Part shown: piece after piece, positions 51,642 through 59,932 of the stretch
Numbering within the stretch: the stretch's first letter is position 1
How the letters are laid out: every line of letters begins with the position of its first letter
Source: CALNYZ01 sp942490945
GTDB lineage: Bacteria > Pseudomonadota > Gammaproteobacteria > UBA6429 > Thiohalophilaceae
Assembly (NCBI GenBank): GCA_942490945.1
Contig: CALNYZ010000018.1
Coordinates: forward strand, 682,001 to 746,000
Length of the DNA stretch: 64,000 bases
Direction of reading: 5' to 3'
The notes under the pieces: model-generated
Seen by the model: only the letters and a program-made list of their open reading frames with translations
The model's database searches: none
Told to the model about the DNA's origin: nothing
Program-made: the position numbers and the translations under genes

Positions 51642-52058
51642 ATGAAAAAATACGCTTTACTATCAATTACCATGTTTTTGGCGCCATCCAATTTGAATGC
51701 CGAAAAATTGTACCAAAGTAATAATGATAAATTCTGGGAAGAGTTTTCGGCCTCGCAAAAAGTTTTTGTAAGTTGCGCGTCTCCTGAAAATACATCAGAA
51801 TTTATTATGAATTCATTTCAATATAGTGGTAATGCTGAAGTGACACAAGCCTACGCAGAAGAAATTGAGAAAGTTACCATTAAAAATCCGGCATGTATTA
51901 TTCGTGGTATTTCATTATTAAATGAAAAACAATTAAAGGATTACTATACTCTGTTTATTAAACAGGCTTTGTTTTACAAACCGGAAGAATTAATCGTTTC
52001 AATTAAAAATAGTGGCATCTTGGAGAAATATCCAAATGTGCAAAAATTATTTAAATAA
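51642..52058 (+). CDS. Cassette 12: small exported protein, unknown
   Basis: 138 residues from ATG 51642; a GTG six bases upstream is on the attC11 R' end. Signal peptide (KKYALLSITMFLAPSNLNA). Mature domain helical with two cysteines (FVSCASPENT, NPACIIRG) and a repeated basic-hydrophobic pattern. No family recognised. AT-rich like other cassette genes. Confidence 0.65.
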   Translation: MKKYALLSITMFLAPSNLNAEKLYQSNNDKFWEEFSASQKVFVSCASPENTSEFIMNSFQYSGNAEVTQAYAEEIEKVTIKNPACIIRGISLLNEKQLKDYYTLFIKQALFYKPEELIVSIKNSGILEKYPNVQKLFK

Positions 52059-52118
52059 CGCCTGTGACAAGTCAACCTGAGATACAAGTGATCAGGTTCT
52101 GTAAAACCAATGTTTAAA
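52054..52118 (+). repeat. Possible degenerate terminal attC12
   Basis: AAATAAC (52054-52060) as R'', AACCTGA/TCAGGTT as stem arms, and GTTTAAA (52112-52118) as R'. The R'' does not match the start of cassette 12 beyond ATAAC, so this is weak. Confidence 0.4.
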
Positions 52119-52139
52119 ATATAACGAATGTATAAATAA

Positions 52140-52679
52140 ATGATTGAGGTTATCTTCCTGGCTATCGCATTAAGCATGGATGCATTTGCTGTATCGATTG
52201 GGCTGGGCTCAAAACAAAAAACAACGCCTCTTGTTCTGGCATTTAAAGCAGGTATCTATTTTGGTATCTTCCAGGCGCTGATGCCGCTAATCGGTTATCT
52301 TGGCGGCAAAGGTGTATTAGGGTGGATTGAAGAATATGCTCACTGGGTGGCGTTCCTGTTACTGGCACTAATTGGCGGCAAGATGATTTACGAATCTTTT
52401 TCTGAAGGTATAGAGGAAGACATAGTGAAGATTACGCATCGAGTGATGTTAATGCTCGCCATTGCAACCAGTATCGATGCTCTAGCCGCGGGCTTTACTT
52501 TAACACTGCTTGATATAAATCCATTTATTGCCTGTGCAATGATTGGCGTTGCCACGTTTGCTTTTAGTGTGGTCGGTGTTTTTATCGGGATAAAAACGGG
52601 GACATGGCTGGAGAGTAAAGCGGAATTTCTGGGTGGTGTTACACTGATACTCATCGGTCTGAAAATATTATTGTTATGA
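52140..52679 (+). CDS. mntP: Manganese efflux pump MntP
   Basis: 179 residues, six membrane segments in two inverted halves. Each half carries an Asp-bearing motif: LSMDAFAVSIGLG in the first and TSIDALAAGFTL in the second, the hallmark of MntP (YebN). It exports Mn(II). No yybP-ykoY riboswitch is visible upstream, where the array's last remnants lie. Its stop overlaps the next gene start. Confidence 0.92.
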   Translation: MIEVIFLAIALSMDAFAVSIGLGSKQKTTPLVLAFKAGIYFGIFQALMPLIGYLGGKGVLGWIEEYAHWVAFLLLALIGGKMIYESFSEGIEEDIVKITHRVMLMLAIATSIDALAAGFTLTLLDINPFIACAMIGVATFAFSVVGVFIGIKTGTWLESKAEFLGGVTLILIGLKILLL

Positions 52680-53353
52680 AACAATATATCCTTATCTTTC
52701 TCTGTATTTTATCTTCAGCCAGCTATGCAAAAGAAAGTACCTGTTTCGGAACAACCTCGAATGGACGACTTGAAGGTGGCGTTAAATTGCCAGGCGAAGG
52801 TAAAAACTACGTCAGCTATAGCACAACTGCCGACATCGCAGGCAGAACCTACGTCCATTCAAAAGTAAGAGAAATAATAATATCCGCTTACCAGTGGTTG
52901 GAAGCCGAAATGCCCGACAAGGTGTACAAGTATGCTGAAACAGGATTCAAGCAAGGTGGGAAATTTAAACCGCACAAAACGCACAGAAATGGCTTGTCTG
53001 TCGATTTCATGGTGCCGGTTATTGATAAAGATGGAAAATCGGTTCACTTGCCGACAAATATCTTAAATAAATTCGGTTATGACATCGAATTTGACCAAGC
53101 AGGTAACTATGATCAATTTAAAATTGATTATGATGCTCTGGCAGCGCACATTGTCAGTTTGCATAAAGCGGCCGTTGCGCGCGGTGTGAATTTATGGCGG
53201 GTGATATTTGATCCAGTATTACAACCCTATCTGTTGAAAACGAAATATGGCGCTTATCTAGAAAAGCATATTCAATTTTCCAAGAAAAGATCGTGGGTAA
53301 GGCATGATGAACATTATCACGTCGATTTCAAAATTCCGTGCATGAAACTGTAG
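52676..53353 (+). CDS. MepA-like (M74) murein endopeptidase
   Basis: 225 residues. Signal peptide ends at SYA-KES. LAS-type zinc peptidase motifs are HRNGLSVDFMVP (His and Asp ligands) and RHDEHYHVDF (His-x-His), the pattern of penicillin-insensitive endopeptidase MepA. It would cut D-Ala-meso-DAP cross-links in the periplasm. Overlaps mntP by four bases, so co-translated with it although no functional link is known. Confidence 0.82.
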   Translation: MKQYILIFLCILSSASYAKESTCFGTTSNGRLEGGVKLPGEGKNYVSYSTTADIAGRTYVHSKVREIIISAYQWLEAEMPDKVYKYAETGFKQGGKFKPHKTHRNGLSVDFMVPVIDKDGKSVHLPTNILNKFGYDIEFDQAGNYDQFKIDYDALAAHIVSLHKAAVARGVNLWRVIFDPVLQPYLLKTKYGAYLEKHIQFSKKRSWVRHDEHYHVDFKIPCMKL

Positions 53354-53430
53354 TGGAGATTATTTACAAATTATTTTAACAGGCTACCATAAGGTTAGTT
53401 CGGTTCAACTCATCAATAGTAGGGCATCTA

Positions 53431-54057
53431 ATGGCTGATTGTTGTAATGACAAAGCTTGCGAGATTGAGTCGCTGCGTAGCAGCCAAAGGTCGATCCTGT
53501 TAATTGTGCTGGCCATTAATGCGGTGATGTTTGTGGTTGAACTTGTATCCGGGTTGTTTGCCAGTTCAATTTCGCTGATTGCCGATTCGTTGGATATGCT
53601 GGGTGATGCGCTGGTTTATGGTTTCAGCATTTACGTAATTGCGCGCGGCGCAAGAATGAAGGCCGTTGCTGCGTTGATCAAAGGCGGGATTATGATGGCA
53701 TTTGGTCTTTTTGTTCTTGGGCAGGCGATATACAAGATTATTTTCCCCCAGATTCCTGTATTCGAAACCATCGGGATTATTGGTTTACTCGCACTCGTCG
53801 CCAATGGTGTCTGTTTATTATTGCTCTGGCGGCATCGAACTGACGACATCAATATGCGTTCTGTCTGGCTGTGTTCGCGCAATGATATTATTGCGAATGT
53901 TTCCGTTTTATTCGCGGCACTCGGTGTCTGGCTTACCCATTCAGGTTGGCCCGATATCCTGGTTGGTCTGGCGCTTGCGGTACTCTTCATTCGCTCGGCT
54001 GTATCCGTGTTGCGTAGCGCGATTAGTGAATTTCGGGAAAACAATGTATCAGATTAA
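53431..54057 (+). CDS. CDF-type cation transporter, short form
   Basis: 208 residues, about six membrane segments, cation diffusion facilitator family: FVVELVSGLFASSISLIADSLDMLGDALVYG and WLCSRNDIIANVSVLFAALGVWLTHSGWPDILVG. The usual TM2 histidine is replaced (D-S-L-D-M-L-G-D), and the cytoplasmic C-terminal domain is missing. An N-terminal CCNDKAC motif may bind metal. Metal specificity unknown. Confidence 0.85.
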   Translation: MADCCNDKACEIESLRSSQRSILLIVLAINAVMFVVELVSGLFASSISLIADSLDMLGDALVYGFSIYVIARGARMKAVAALIKGGIMMAFGLFVLGQAIYKIIFPQIPVFETIGIIGLLALVANGVCLLLLWRHRTDDINMRSVWLCSRNDIIANVSVLFAALGVWLTHSGWPDILVGLALAVLFIRSAVSVLRSAISEFRENNVSD

Positions 54058-54106
54058 AATACAGCCCGGTTCAGACGCCAGTTAAATTAATTGTTGAGTG
54101 CGCAGT

Positions 54107-54511
54107 ATGACAACAAGTCTGATTTTAAAAGCAGCACTAATATGGTTCGGTATTGTCTGTCTTGCAGTGCTGAATGGTTTTGTTCGTGAAAACCTGATTG
54201 CGCCGAATTTTGGTATGGGTGTTGCGTTGCCATTGAGCGGTATTCTTCTGTCAGGCGCCGTTTTTCTGGTGACCTATGTATCGTCTGGTTTTATTGGCGC
54301 AAGAAAACCGTTGAGTTGTATTCTGGTTGGTACCCAGTGGGTAGTGATGACGCTCGCGTTTGATTTCTTGCTTGGATATATTGTTGCAGGCAAGTCATGG
54401 TGGGAATTGTTGCAAATATTTAATATAGCCAGCGGCAATCTGTTTGCGCTGGTGTTAGTAGTAACTTTTCTTTCGCCCTGGCTGGTGGCCAGAATTAAAA
54501 ACGTTTTTTGA
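54107..54511 (+). CDS. Four-helix membrane protein, unknown
   Basis: 134 residues from ATG 54107; an in-frame GTG lies nine bases upstream. Four hydrophobic segments (about 6-26, 40-60, 72-96 and 110-130). No charged motif that points to transport. It follows the CDF gene by 50 bases on the same strand and may share its transcript. No family recognised. Confidence 0.7.
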   Translation: MTTSLILKAALIWFGIVCLAVLNGFVRENLIAPNFGMGVALPLSGILLSGAVFLVTYVSSGFIGARKPLSCILVGTQWVVMTLAFDFLLGYIVAGKSWWELLQIFNIASGNLFALVLVVTFLSPWLVARIKNVF

Positions 54512-54529
54512 TTGTAGTGATTGCCAGCG

Positions 54530-54850
54530 CTATTTATTCATCAATATTTGCATCGGCGCGCAATCCCAATTTTGCTTCAGGGATGCTTCTGCAGCCTGCT
54601 TAAAAATTACATATCGCTCTTTCGATGGCACCTGAAAGATAATGCTATGAGTTTCCAGCGCATCAGGCGAATAGACACGCTTGGCGATATTATTGAATAT
54701 ATAATCATTTAAGTCTTGTTTTGACATTTTACTGTTATTCGCTTCTGTATAAATTTGGCAAACTTCATCAAACCCCGCAAGTTTAGTGCACGATATATTT
54801 GATAAGAATAAAATACTTATAAAAAATAAGCGTAAATTTCGGTCAAGCAT
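54530..54850 (-). CDS. Small lipoprotein, unknown
   Basis: 106 residues from ATG 54850, with AGGAGAG upstream. Lipobox-like LFLSNISC near residue 20. The mature part contains FDEVCQIYTEANNSKMSKQDLNDYIFNNIAKRV and a second cysteine late (NWDCAPM). Convergent with the membrane-protein gene. Not recognised. Confidence 0.65.
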   Translation of the reverse strand: MLDRNLRLFFISILFLSNISCTKLAGFDEVCQIYTEANNSKMSKQDLNDYIFNNIAKRVYSPDALETHSIIFQVPSKERYVIFKQAAEASLKQNWDCAPMQILMNK

Positions 54851-55111
54851 GAAGCTCTCCTTTTTGGCACCTATGTCAGTCAAATTCACATGTATTACGC
54901 ACAATATCATTCAGTATACTTGTGGCGTGGTAAAAGAAATTGAATCGCAAATTTATGATGAAATGCTGTTCTTACCATATCTCAGATAAATATCATAAGT
55001 TATTCATTTATATAACTATTAGTGGGAGATCAGGCGAGATCCCGGTTTCTGACTTACATAAAACCATGGTTTTTCCGCCCCTGCTCAGTTAAGATCCCTC
55101 CCATTCAACCT

Positions 55112-55316
55112 TATGCCCTGTGGGAGAGAGTGAATCCGGTAATGTGTTGTATTTACACCGTTTTCACCGCCGAAGGCGCAACCCGTCCGGAATCGCTCAG
55201 GCAAAATGGACCGCAGCTAGCAGGTTGACTCTGGAGAGTGATCCCATGCCTTATATATTAGGTGAAGCAGGGATCCGCCGAAGGGGCTAAGCTCTCAGGC
55301 GTCAGGACAGAGGGGC
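55112..55316 (+). promoter_or_regulatory. Tandem glycine riboswitch
   Basis: Two aptamers in series. The first has GTGGGAGAGAGT, CGCCGAAGGCGCAA and GCTCAGGCAAAATGGACCG; the second has ACTCTGGAGAGTG, CGCCGAAGGGGCTAA and CTCTCAGGCGTCAGGACAG. These are the conserved cores of the gcvT RNA element, in which each aptamer binds a glycine. It precedes lipA and the glycine cleavage genes. The 570 bases between 54851 and 55424 contain this element and no gene. Confidence 0.97.
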
Positions 55317-55383
55317 GACAGAAGTTTTTTTGGCGTGATTCGTACTGAATTCATTCCACGAAATTTTCTGTCGCCTTTTTTTT
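55314..55383 (+). terminator. Expression-platform terminator of the glycine riboswitch
   Basis: GGCGACAGAA (55314-55323) pairs with TTCTGTCGCC (55366-55375), followed by eight T. The 5' arm touches the end of aptamer 2, so glycine binding can block the hairpin and allow read-through, the ON-switch logic known for gcv operons. Confidence 0.9.
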
Positions 55384-55424
55384 CGCCGTAACTTTACCGT
55401 AACATTAAGGGTCCGCAGCGTTTT

Positions 55425-56351
55425 ATGGCCAAGCAAACAGTCAAACCGGTATTTGATCATTCTGCATTTCCCAATGTCGGACGCATGCCGCAATGGATTC
55501 GCCAGTCGCTCGGTAATAACAGCACCTATAAAGAAACCCACAACGCCATTCATGACAACGTGTTGCACACCGTGTGCGAAGAAGCGAAGTGCCCGAACAT
55601 TGGTGAATGCTGGTCGCACGGCACGGCGACCTTCATGATCCTCGGCGAGACCTGTACCCGTGCCTGTGGTTTTTGCGCAGTGAAAACCGGCAAGCCGACC
55701 TGGTTTGATAATGCTGAAGGCCAACGTGTGGCCGAAGCCGCGATGAAAATGAAACTGGATTACGTGGTCGTGACCTCGGTGAACCGCGATGACATGGCCG
55801 ATGGTGGTGCAAAAGTGTTTGCCGATACGATTGTTGCCTTGCGCCAACACAAACCTGATATGGGTATCGAATTGCTTACCCCGGACTTTCATCAATGTCA
55901 GCAACAGGCAGTAGAAATAATCATGCACGGCCTGGATCAGGTGCGCCATGCGGACAGCACGCCGCAGATGGTTTGGGGACATAATGTCGAAACCGTGCCC
56001 GCCTTGTATAAAACCGTGCGCAAGGGATCGAACTATCAGCGCTCACTCGATTTACTCGAACAAACTGCGGCGTTGGACGGTGTGGATGCCAAGTCGGCCA
56101 TCATGTTGGGCATCGGTGAAGAACGCAATCAGGTGATCGAGGTATTAAAGGATTTACGCCGCATTGGTGTGCAACGTCTGGCGATGGGCCAGTACCTGCG
56201 CCCGACACGTTATCACTTGCCGGTGAAACGCTATCTTGCGCCTGTCGAGTTCGATGCCTACGAGAAGCAGGCACAGGACATGGGCTTTAGCTGGGTGAAA
56301 GCCGGACCCATGGTGCGTTCGTCTTATCACGCCGAAGAAGAACAAAAGTAA
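55425..56351 (+). CDS. lipA: Lipoyl synthase
   Basis: 308 residues, radical SAM enzyme that inserts two sulphurs into the octanoyl group on carrier proteins. Auxiliary cluster cysteines C51, C56 and C62 (CEEAKCPNIGEC), SAM cluster cysteines C77, C81 and C84 (CTRACGFC) and the C-terminal RSSYHAEE serine are intact. VTSVNRDDMADGGA is the expected SAM-site strand. First gene after the glycine riboswitch; its product supplies the lipoyl arm of GcvH four genes of the same unit need. Confidence 0.97.
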   Translation: MAKQTVKPVFDHSAFPNVGRMPQWIRQSLGNNSTYKETHNAIHDNVLHTVCEEAKCPNIGECWSHGTATFMILGETCTRACGFCAVKTGKPTWFDNAEGQRVAEAAMKMKLDYVVVTSVNRDDMADGGAKVFADTIVALRQHKPDMGIELLTPDFHQCQQQAVEIIMHGLDQVRHADSTPQMVWGHNVETVPALYKTVRKGSNYQRSLDLLEQTAALDGVDAKSAIMLGIGEERNQVIEVLKDLRRIGVQRLAMGQYLRPTRYHLPVKRYLAPVEFDAYEKQAQDMGFSWVKAGPMVRSSYHAEEEQK

Positions 56352-56372
56352 ATTAAATGAGGAAGTAACAGA

Positions 56373-57467
56373 ATGGGAAATCGAACCCCGCTTTATGATG
56401 TGCATGTTGCACAAGGTGCCAAGATGGTGGATTTTGGTGGCTGGGACATGCCTATCAATTATGGTTCACAACTGGATGAACACCACCAGGTACGCAACGA
56501 TGCGGGCATGTTCGATGTGTCACACATGACCATCGTGGATTTAACCGGCGCGCGTATTCGTGAATTTTTACACTACCTGTTGGCGAACAATGTTGACCGA
56601 CTGAAAGATTCCGGCAAGGCGCTTTATACCTGCATGTTAAATGAAGATGGCGGTGTGATTGACGATTTGATTGTGTATTACATCGACGAGTCGTTTTTCC
56701 GTATGGTGGTGAATGCCGCGACACGTGAAAAAGATCTGGCCTGGATAACAAAACAAGCCAAAGCCTTTGATATTACTGTTACCGAACGTTCCGAGCTGGC
56801 AATGATTGCGGTGCAGGGACCCAACGCACGTGACAAGGCACATGCGGCTCTGGACGAAGCCATCGCAAAAGACGCTGGCCAACTCAATGCATTTTTTATC
56901 AAGCTGTTTGATAATAATATTGCTGTGGCGCGCACCGGCTATACCGGTGAAGACGGTTATGAAATCATGTTGCCGAACGATCAGGCCAGTACGCTCTGGT
57001 TGAAGCTGGCCGAACTCGGCGTCAAGCCCATTGGTCTGGGCGCCCGCGACACCTTGCGTCTGGAAGCAGGAATGAATTTGTACGGTTCGGATATGGACGA
57101 AACTACCACGCCACTTGAATCCGGACTGGGTTGGACGGTTGCATGGGAACCGGCGGATCGTGATTTCATTGGTCGTAAAGTGCTGGAAGCGCAAAAACAG
57201 CAGGGCATTACAAAAAAACTCGTTGGCCTGGTACTGGAAGACAAGGGCGGGGTATTTCGCAATCACCAGAAAGTGATTGTCGATGGACTTGAAGCCGGTG
57301 AAATTACCAGCGGCAGTTTTTCGCCGACACTGGGTACTTCGGTGGCCCTTGCACGTGTTATTGCCAATACTGGTGAACAGTGCAAGGTCGATATACGTGG
57401 CAAGCAATTGTCAGCAAAAGTTATCAAACCGCCGTTTGCACGCAACGGCAAATCGTGTGTAGCTTGA
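56373..57467 (+). CDS. gcvT: Aminomethyltransferase (glycine cleavage T protein)
   Basis: 364 residues. Moves the methylene group from aminomethyl-lipoyl GcvH to tetrahydrofolate, releasing ammonia. Motifs: MVDFGGWDMPINYGSQ, MFDVSHMTIVDL, GGVIDDLIVYY, the RTGYTGEDGYEIM strand and GLGARDTLRLEAGMNLYG. Full length. It follows lipA by 21 bases and lies within one long operon. Confidence 0.97.
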   Translation: MGNRTPLYDVHVAQGAKMVDFGGWDMPINYGSQLDEHHQVRNDAGMFDVSHMTIVDLTGARIREFLHYLLANNVDRLKDSGKALYTCMLNEDGGVIDDLIVYYIDESFFRMVVNAATREKDLAWITKQAKAFDITVTERSELAMIAVQGPNARDKAHAALDEAIAKDAGQLNAFFIKLFDNNIAVARTGYTGEDGYEIMLPNDQASTLWLKLAELGVKPIGLGARDTLRLEAGMNLYGSDMDETTTPLESGLGWTVAWEPADRDFIGRKVLEAQKQQGITKKLVGLVLEDKGGVFRNHQKVIVDGLEAGEITSGSFSPTLGTSVALARVIANTGEQCKVDIRGKQLSAKVIKPPFARNGKSCVA

Positions 57468-57504
57468 AGAAAACAATTTATAAATATTTAGCGGAGAATA
57501 AAAA

Positions 57505-57900
57505 ATGAGCCTGATACCAGATGAATTACGTTATACCAAATCTCATGAGTGGGTGCGCCAGGATGATGACGGCACGCTGATTATTGGCATTACCGATCAT
57601 GCGCAAAGTCTGTTGGGTGACCTGGTGTTTATCGAAGTACCGGAAGCAGGCAACACCTATTCCGAAGGCGACGAATGTGCGGTGGTCGAATCAGTGAAGG
57701 CCGCGTCTGATGTGTATTGCCCGCTGGATGGTGAAGTCGTTGAAGGTAACGAAGCATTGGGTGAAGCACCGGAAACGATCAACAAGGACCCGTACGGTGA
57801 CGGCTGGATTATGCGCCTGCAGCCAAGCGATGCCGGCGCATTTGACGGTTTGATGGACGCTGAAGCGTACAAGGAAATTGTCGCCGCAGACGATCATTAA
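57505..57900 (+). CDS. gcvH: Glycine cleavage H protein
   Basis: 131 residues. Carrier protein of the system. The lipoyl lysine is K65 in VESVKAASDVY; KSHEWVR near the start and NKDPYGDGWIMRL near the end are family signatures. GCGGAG lies about 10 bases before the ATG. Placed between gcvT and gcvPA. Confidence 0.98.
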   Translation: MSLIPDELRYTKSHEWVRQDDDGTLIIGITDHAQSLLGDLVFIEVPEAGNTYSEGDECAVVESVKAASDVYCPLDGEVVEGNEALGEAPETINKDPYGDGWIMRLQPSDAGAFDGLMDAEAYKEIVAADDH

Positions 57901-57933
57901 TTTTTAAACTGATAACTGACAGGGTATAGCAGC

Positions 57934-59352
57934 ATGCCATTTGTTCCCCATACTGAAGCCGATATTCAAGCCATGCTCGACACGATTGGCGTGAAAGATA
58001 TCGATCAATTGTTCGATGAAATTCCCGCCGCCTTGCGTTCGGAAGGATTGAAGCTGGTGCCAACCGCGATGAGCGAAATGGAAGTACGACGCCTGATGCA
58101 GGATCGTGCCGCGCAGGATGCTCGTACGTTGTGTTTTGCCGGTGGCGGTGCCTATGAACATCATATTCCGGCCGCGGTATGGGAAATCACCACACGTGGT
58201 GAATTTTATTCTGCTTACACACCGTATCAGGCAGAAGCGAGTCAGGGCACGTTGCAGTTGTTGTACGAATACCAGACCATGATGACATCCTTGACGGGAA
58301 TGGACGTGTCCAATGCCTCCTTGTATGACGGTGCCTCGTCGCTGGCAGAAGCGATTCTCATGGCCGTGCGTGCGAATCGCAAATCCAAAAGCAAACGTAT
58401 ACTGGTACCGAATACCGTGCATCCGATTTATCGACAGGTCGCACACAATATTGTCAAAGGTCAGGGCATTACACTTGAGATCATTAACTATGATGCACAA
58501 ACCGGAACCATTAATCCTGACAGCCTGCCCGCCGATCCCGGCGATGTGTGCGCATTAGTCATTCCACAACCAAATTATTTTGGTGCGCTGGAAGATGTGG
58601 ATGCCCTGACCAACTGGGCACACCAGCACGACGCACTGGTTATTGCGATTGTTAACCCCACATCACTGGCGATGTTAAAACCGCCGGGTCAATGGGGTAG
58701 TGCCGATGCCGGTAATGGTGTGCTCGGTGCAGACATTGCCTGCGGTGAAGGCCAGCCATTGGGTGCACCGTTGGCATCCGGTGGACCTTACTTTGGATTC
58801 ATGTGTTGTCGTCAGGAGTATGTACGACAAATGCCGGGTCGTATTATCGGTCGCACCGTCGACATGGATGGCAAACCCGGCTTCGCCTTGACACTGCAAG
58901 CACGTGAACAACACATTCGTCGTTCCAAGGCGACATCAAATATTTGTACCAATCAGGGCTTGCTGGTAACAGCCGCGACGATCTACATGAGTTTGCTGGG
59001 ACCGCAGGGATTAAAACGCGTGGCGCAACATTCACACGTGAATACCAATTCCCTTATTACTGCTCTGACACATGTACCGGGCGTGAAAAAATTATTCAGC
59101 CGACCCTATTTCCATGAGGCTGTTTTTCAGTTTGATTTCCCGGTTGCAGATGTCATGCGCGAATTGTCTGAACAGGGTATCGTCGGTGGCGTGATGCTGG
59201 CAGAGGAATACCCGGAACTTGAAAATTGCCTGCTGGTTTGTGCAACTGAAACCAAAACCGCGCAAGACATCAAACATTTTCAGGAAATACTGACGAACAT
59301 AACCGGCCGCTTACAGGCGGCAAGCAGTACGGTTGAGCCAAAAATGGCATAA
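57934..59352 (+). CDS. gcvPA: Glycine dehydrogenase (decarboxylating) subunit 1
   Basis: 472 residues, the N-terminal half of GcvP as a separate chain. FCGGGAYEHHIP-like FAGGGAYEHHIPAAVWEI, YTPYQAEASQGTLQLLYEYQTMM, NASLYDGASSLAEA and ICTNQGLLVTAATIYM are present. It has no PLP lysine of its own and works with GcvPB. The split form is typical of many non-enteric bacteria. tpx is inserted between it and gcvPB. Confidence 0.96.
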   Translation: MPFVPHTEADIQAMLDTIGVKDIDQLFDEIPAALRSEGLKLVPTAMSEMEVRRLMQDRAAQDARTLCFAGGGAYEHHIPAAVWEITTRGEFYSAYTPYQAEASQGTLQLLYEYQTMMTSLTGMDVSNASLYDGASSLAEAILMAVRANRKSKSKRILVPNTVHPIYRQVAHNIVKGQGITLEIINYDAQTGTINPDSLPADPGDVCALVIPQPNYFGALEDVDALTNWAHQHDALVIAIVNPTSLAMLKPPGQWGSADAGNGVLGADIACGEGQPLGAPLASGGPYFGFMCCRQEYVRQMPGRIIGRTVDMDGKPGFALTLQAREQHIRRSKATSNICTNQGLLVTAATIYMSLLGPQGLKRVAQHSHVNTNSLITALTHVPGVKKLFSRPYFHEAVFQFDFPVADVMRELSEQGIVGGVMLAEEYPELENCLLVCATETKTAQDIKHFQEILTNITGRLQAASSTVEPKMA

Positions 59353-59370
59353 ACAACAAGGAGATTAATT

Positions 59371-59871
59371 ATGGCGACAGTAACATTACATGGCGACAAA
59401 TTCAGTACCAATGCAGACTTGCCGAAAATTGGCAGTGCCGCACCGGATTTTAAACTAACCAATGGTGATCTGGGTGACGTCAGTCTTGCTGATTATAAAG
59501 GCAAGAAAAAATTGTTAAACATTGTGCCAAGTCTCGATACCCCGACCTGTGCAACCTCGACGAAGAAATTTAACGAAGCCGCCAATGGCCGTGACAATAC
59601 CGTCATGTTAATCGTCTCGGCAGACTTGCCCTTCGCGCAGGGCCGTTTTTGCGGCATGGAAGGCCTGAAGAATGTTGTGCCGGTTTCCATGATGCGTAGC
59701 AAGAACTTCGCCAAGGATTATGGTGTGCTTATTCAGGATGGCCCATTAGCCGGTATCACTGCCCGCGCGGTAGTTGTCATTGATGAAAAAGATCAGGTTG
59801 TGTATACCCAATTGGTAACCGAAATTGCCGATGAACCGGATTACGATGCTGCACTGGAAGCACTGGATTAG
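59371..59871 (+). CDS. tpx: Thiol peroxidase, atypical 2-Cys peroxiredoxin
   Basis: 166 residues. Reduces hydrogen and organic peroxides with thioredoxin. The peroxidatic cysteine is C60 in PSLDTPTC and the resolving one C94 in GRFCGMEG, 34 residues apart as in Tpx. AAGGAG precedes the ATG by 9 bases. It lies inside the glycine cleavage operon, 18 bases after gcvPA and 61 bases before gcvPB, so it is likely glycine-controlled with them. Confidence 0.96.
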   Translation: MATVTLHGDKFSTNADLPKIGSAAPDFKLTNGDLGDVSLADYKGKKKLLNIVPSLDTPTCATSTKKFNEAANGRDNTVMLIVSADLPFAQGRFCGMEGLKNVVPVSMMRSKNFAKDYGVLIQDGPLAGITARAVVVIDEKDQVVYTQLVTEIADEPDYDAALEALD

Positions 59872-59932
59872 GTAAAACAAATAACTTACACAAGTTGATA
59901 AACAGCTTTAAAAGATTGAGGTACAGGTAGAG

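Larger units (their letters stand above)
42975..52118 (+). mobile_element. Integron-type gene cassette array lacking an integrase (CALIN-like)
   Basis: About twelve cassettes, each one or two small genes followed by an attC site. attC borders follow the R'' (YAAC) and R' (GTTRRRY-like) rule. The first 7-10 bases of each cassette are the reverse complement of the R'' end of that same cassette's attC: GTTAGCTG/CAGCTAAC for cassette 1, GTTAGCGG/CCGCTAAC for 3, GTTAAATGC/GCATTTAAC for 4, GTTATGGC/GCCATAAC for 9. Core genes flank both sides (iron-binding protein, mntP), and no tyrosine recombinase gene is in the window. Cassettes are AT-richer than the flanks. Boundaries: 42975, 43505, 43880, 44476, 45146, 45885, 47059, 48027, 48560, 50602, 51071, 51632 to about 52112. 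Confidence 0.88.

Noticed and set aside
42975..52118. Toxin-antitoxin cassettes, often found in arrays
   Set aside because: No pair of small genes here resembles a known toxin-antitoxin family; the two-gene cassettes are ArsR plus SRPBCC.
55022..55228. Open frame across the region upstream of lipA
   Set aside because: It overlaps the conserved cores of glycine riboswitch aptamer 1; RNA function explains the sequence.
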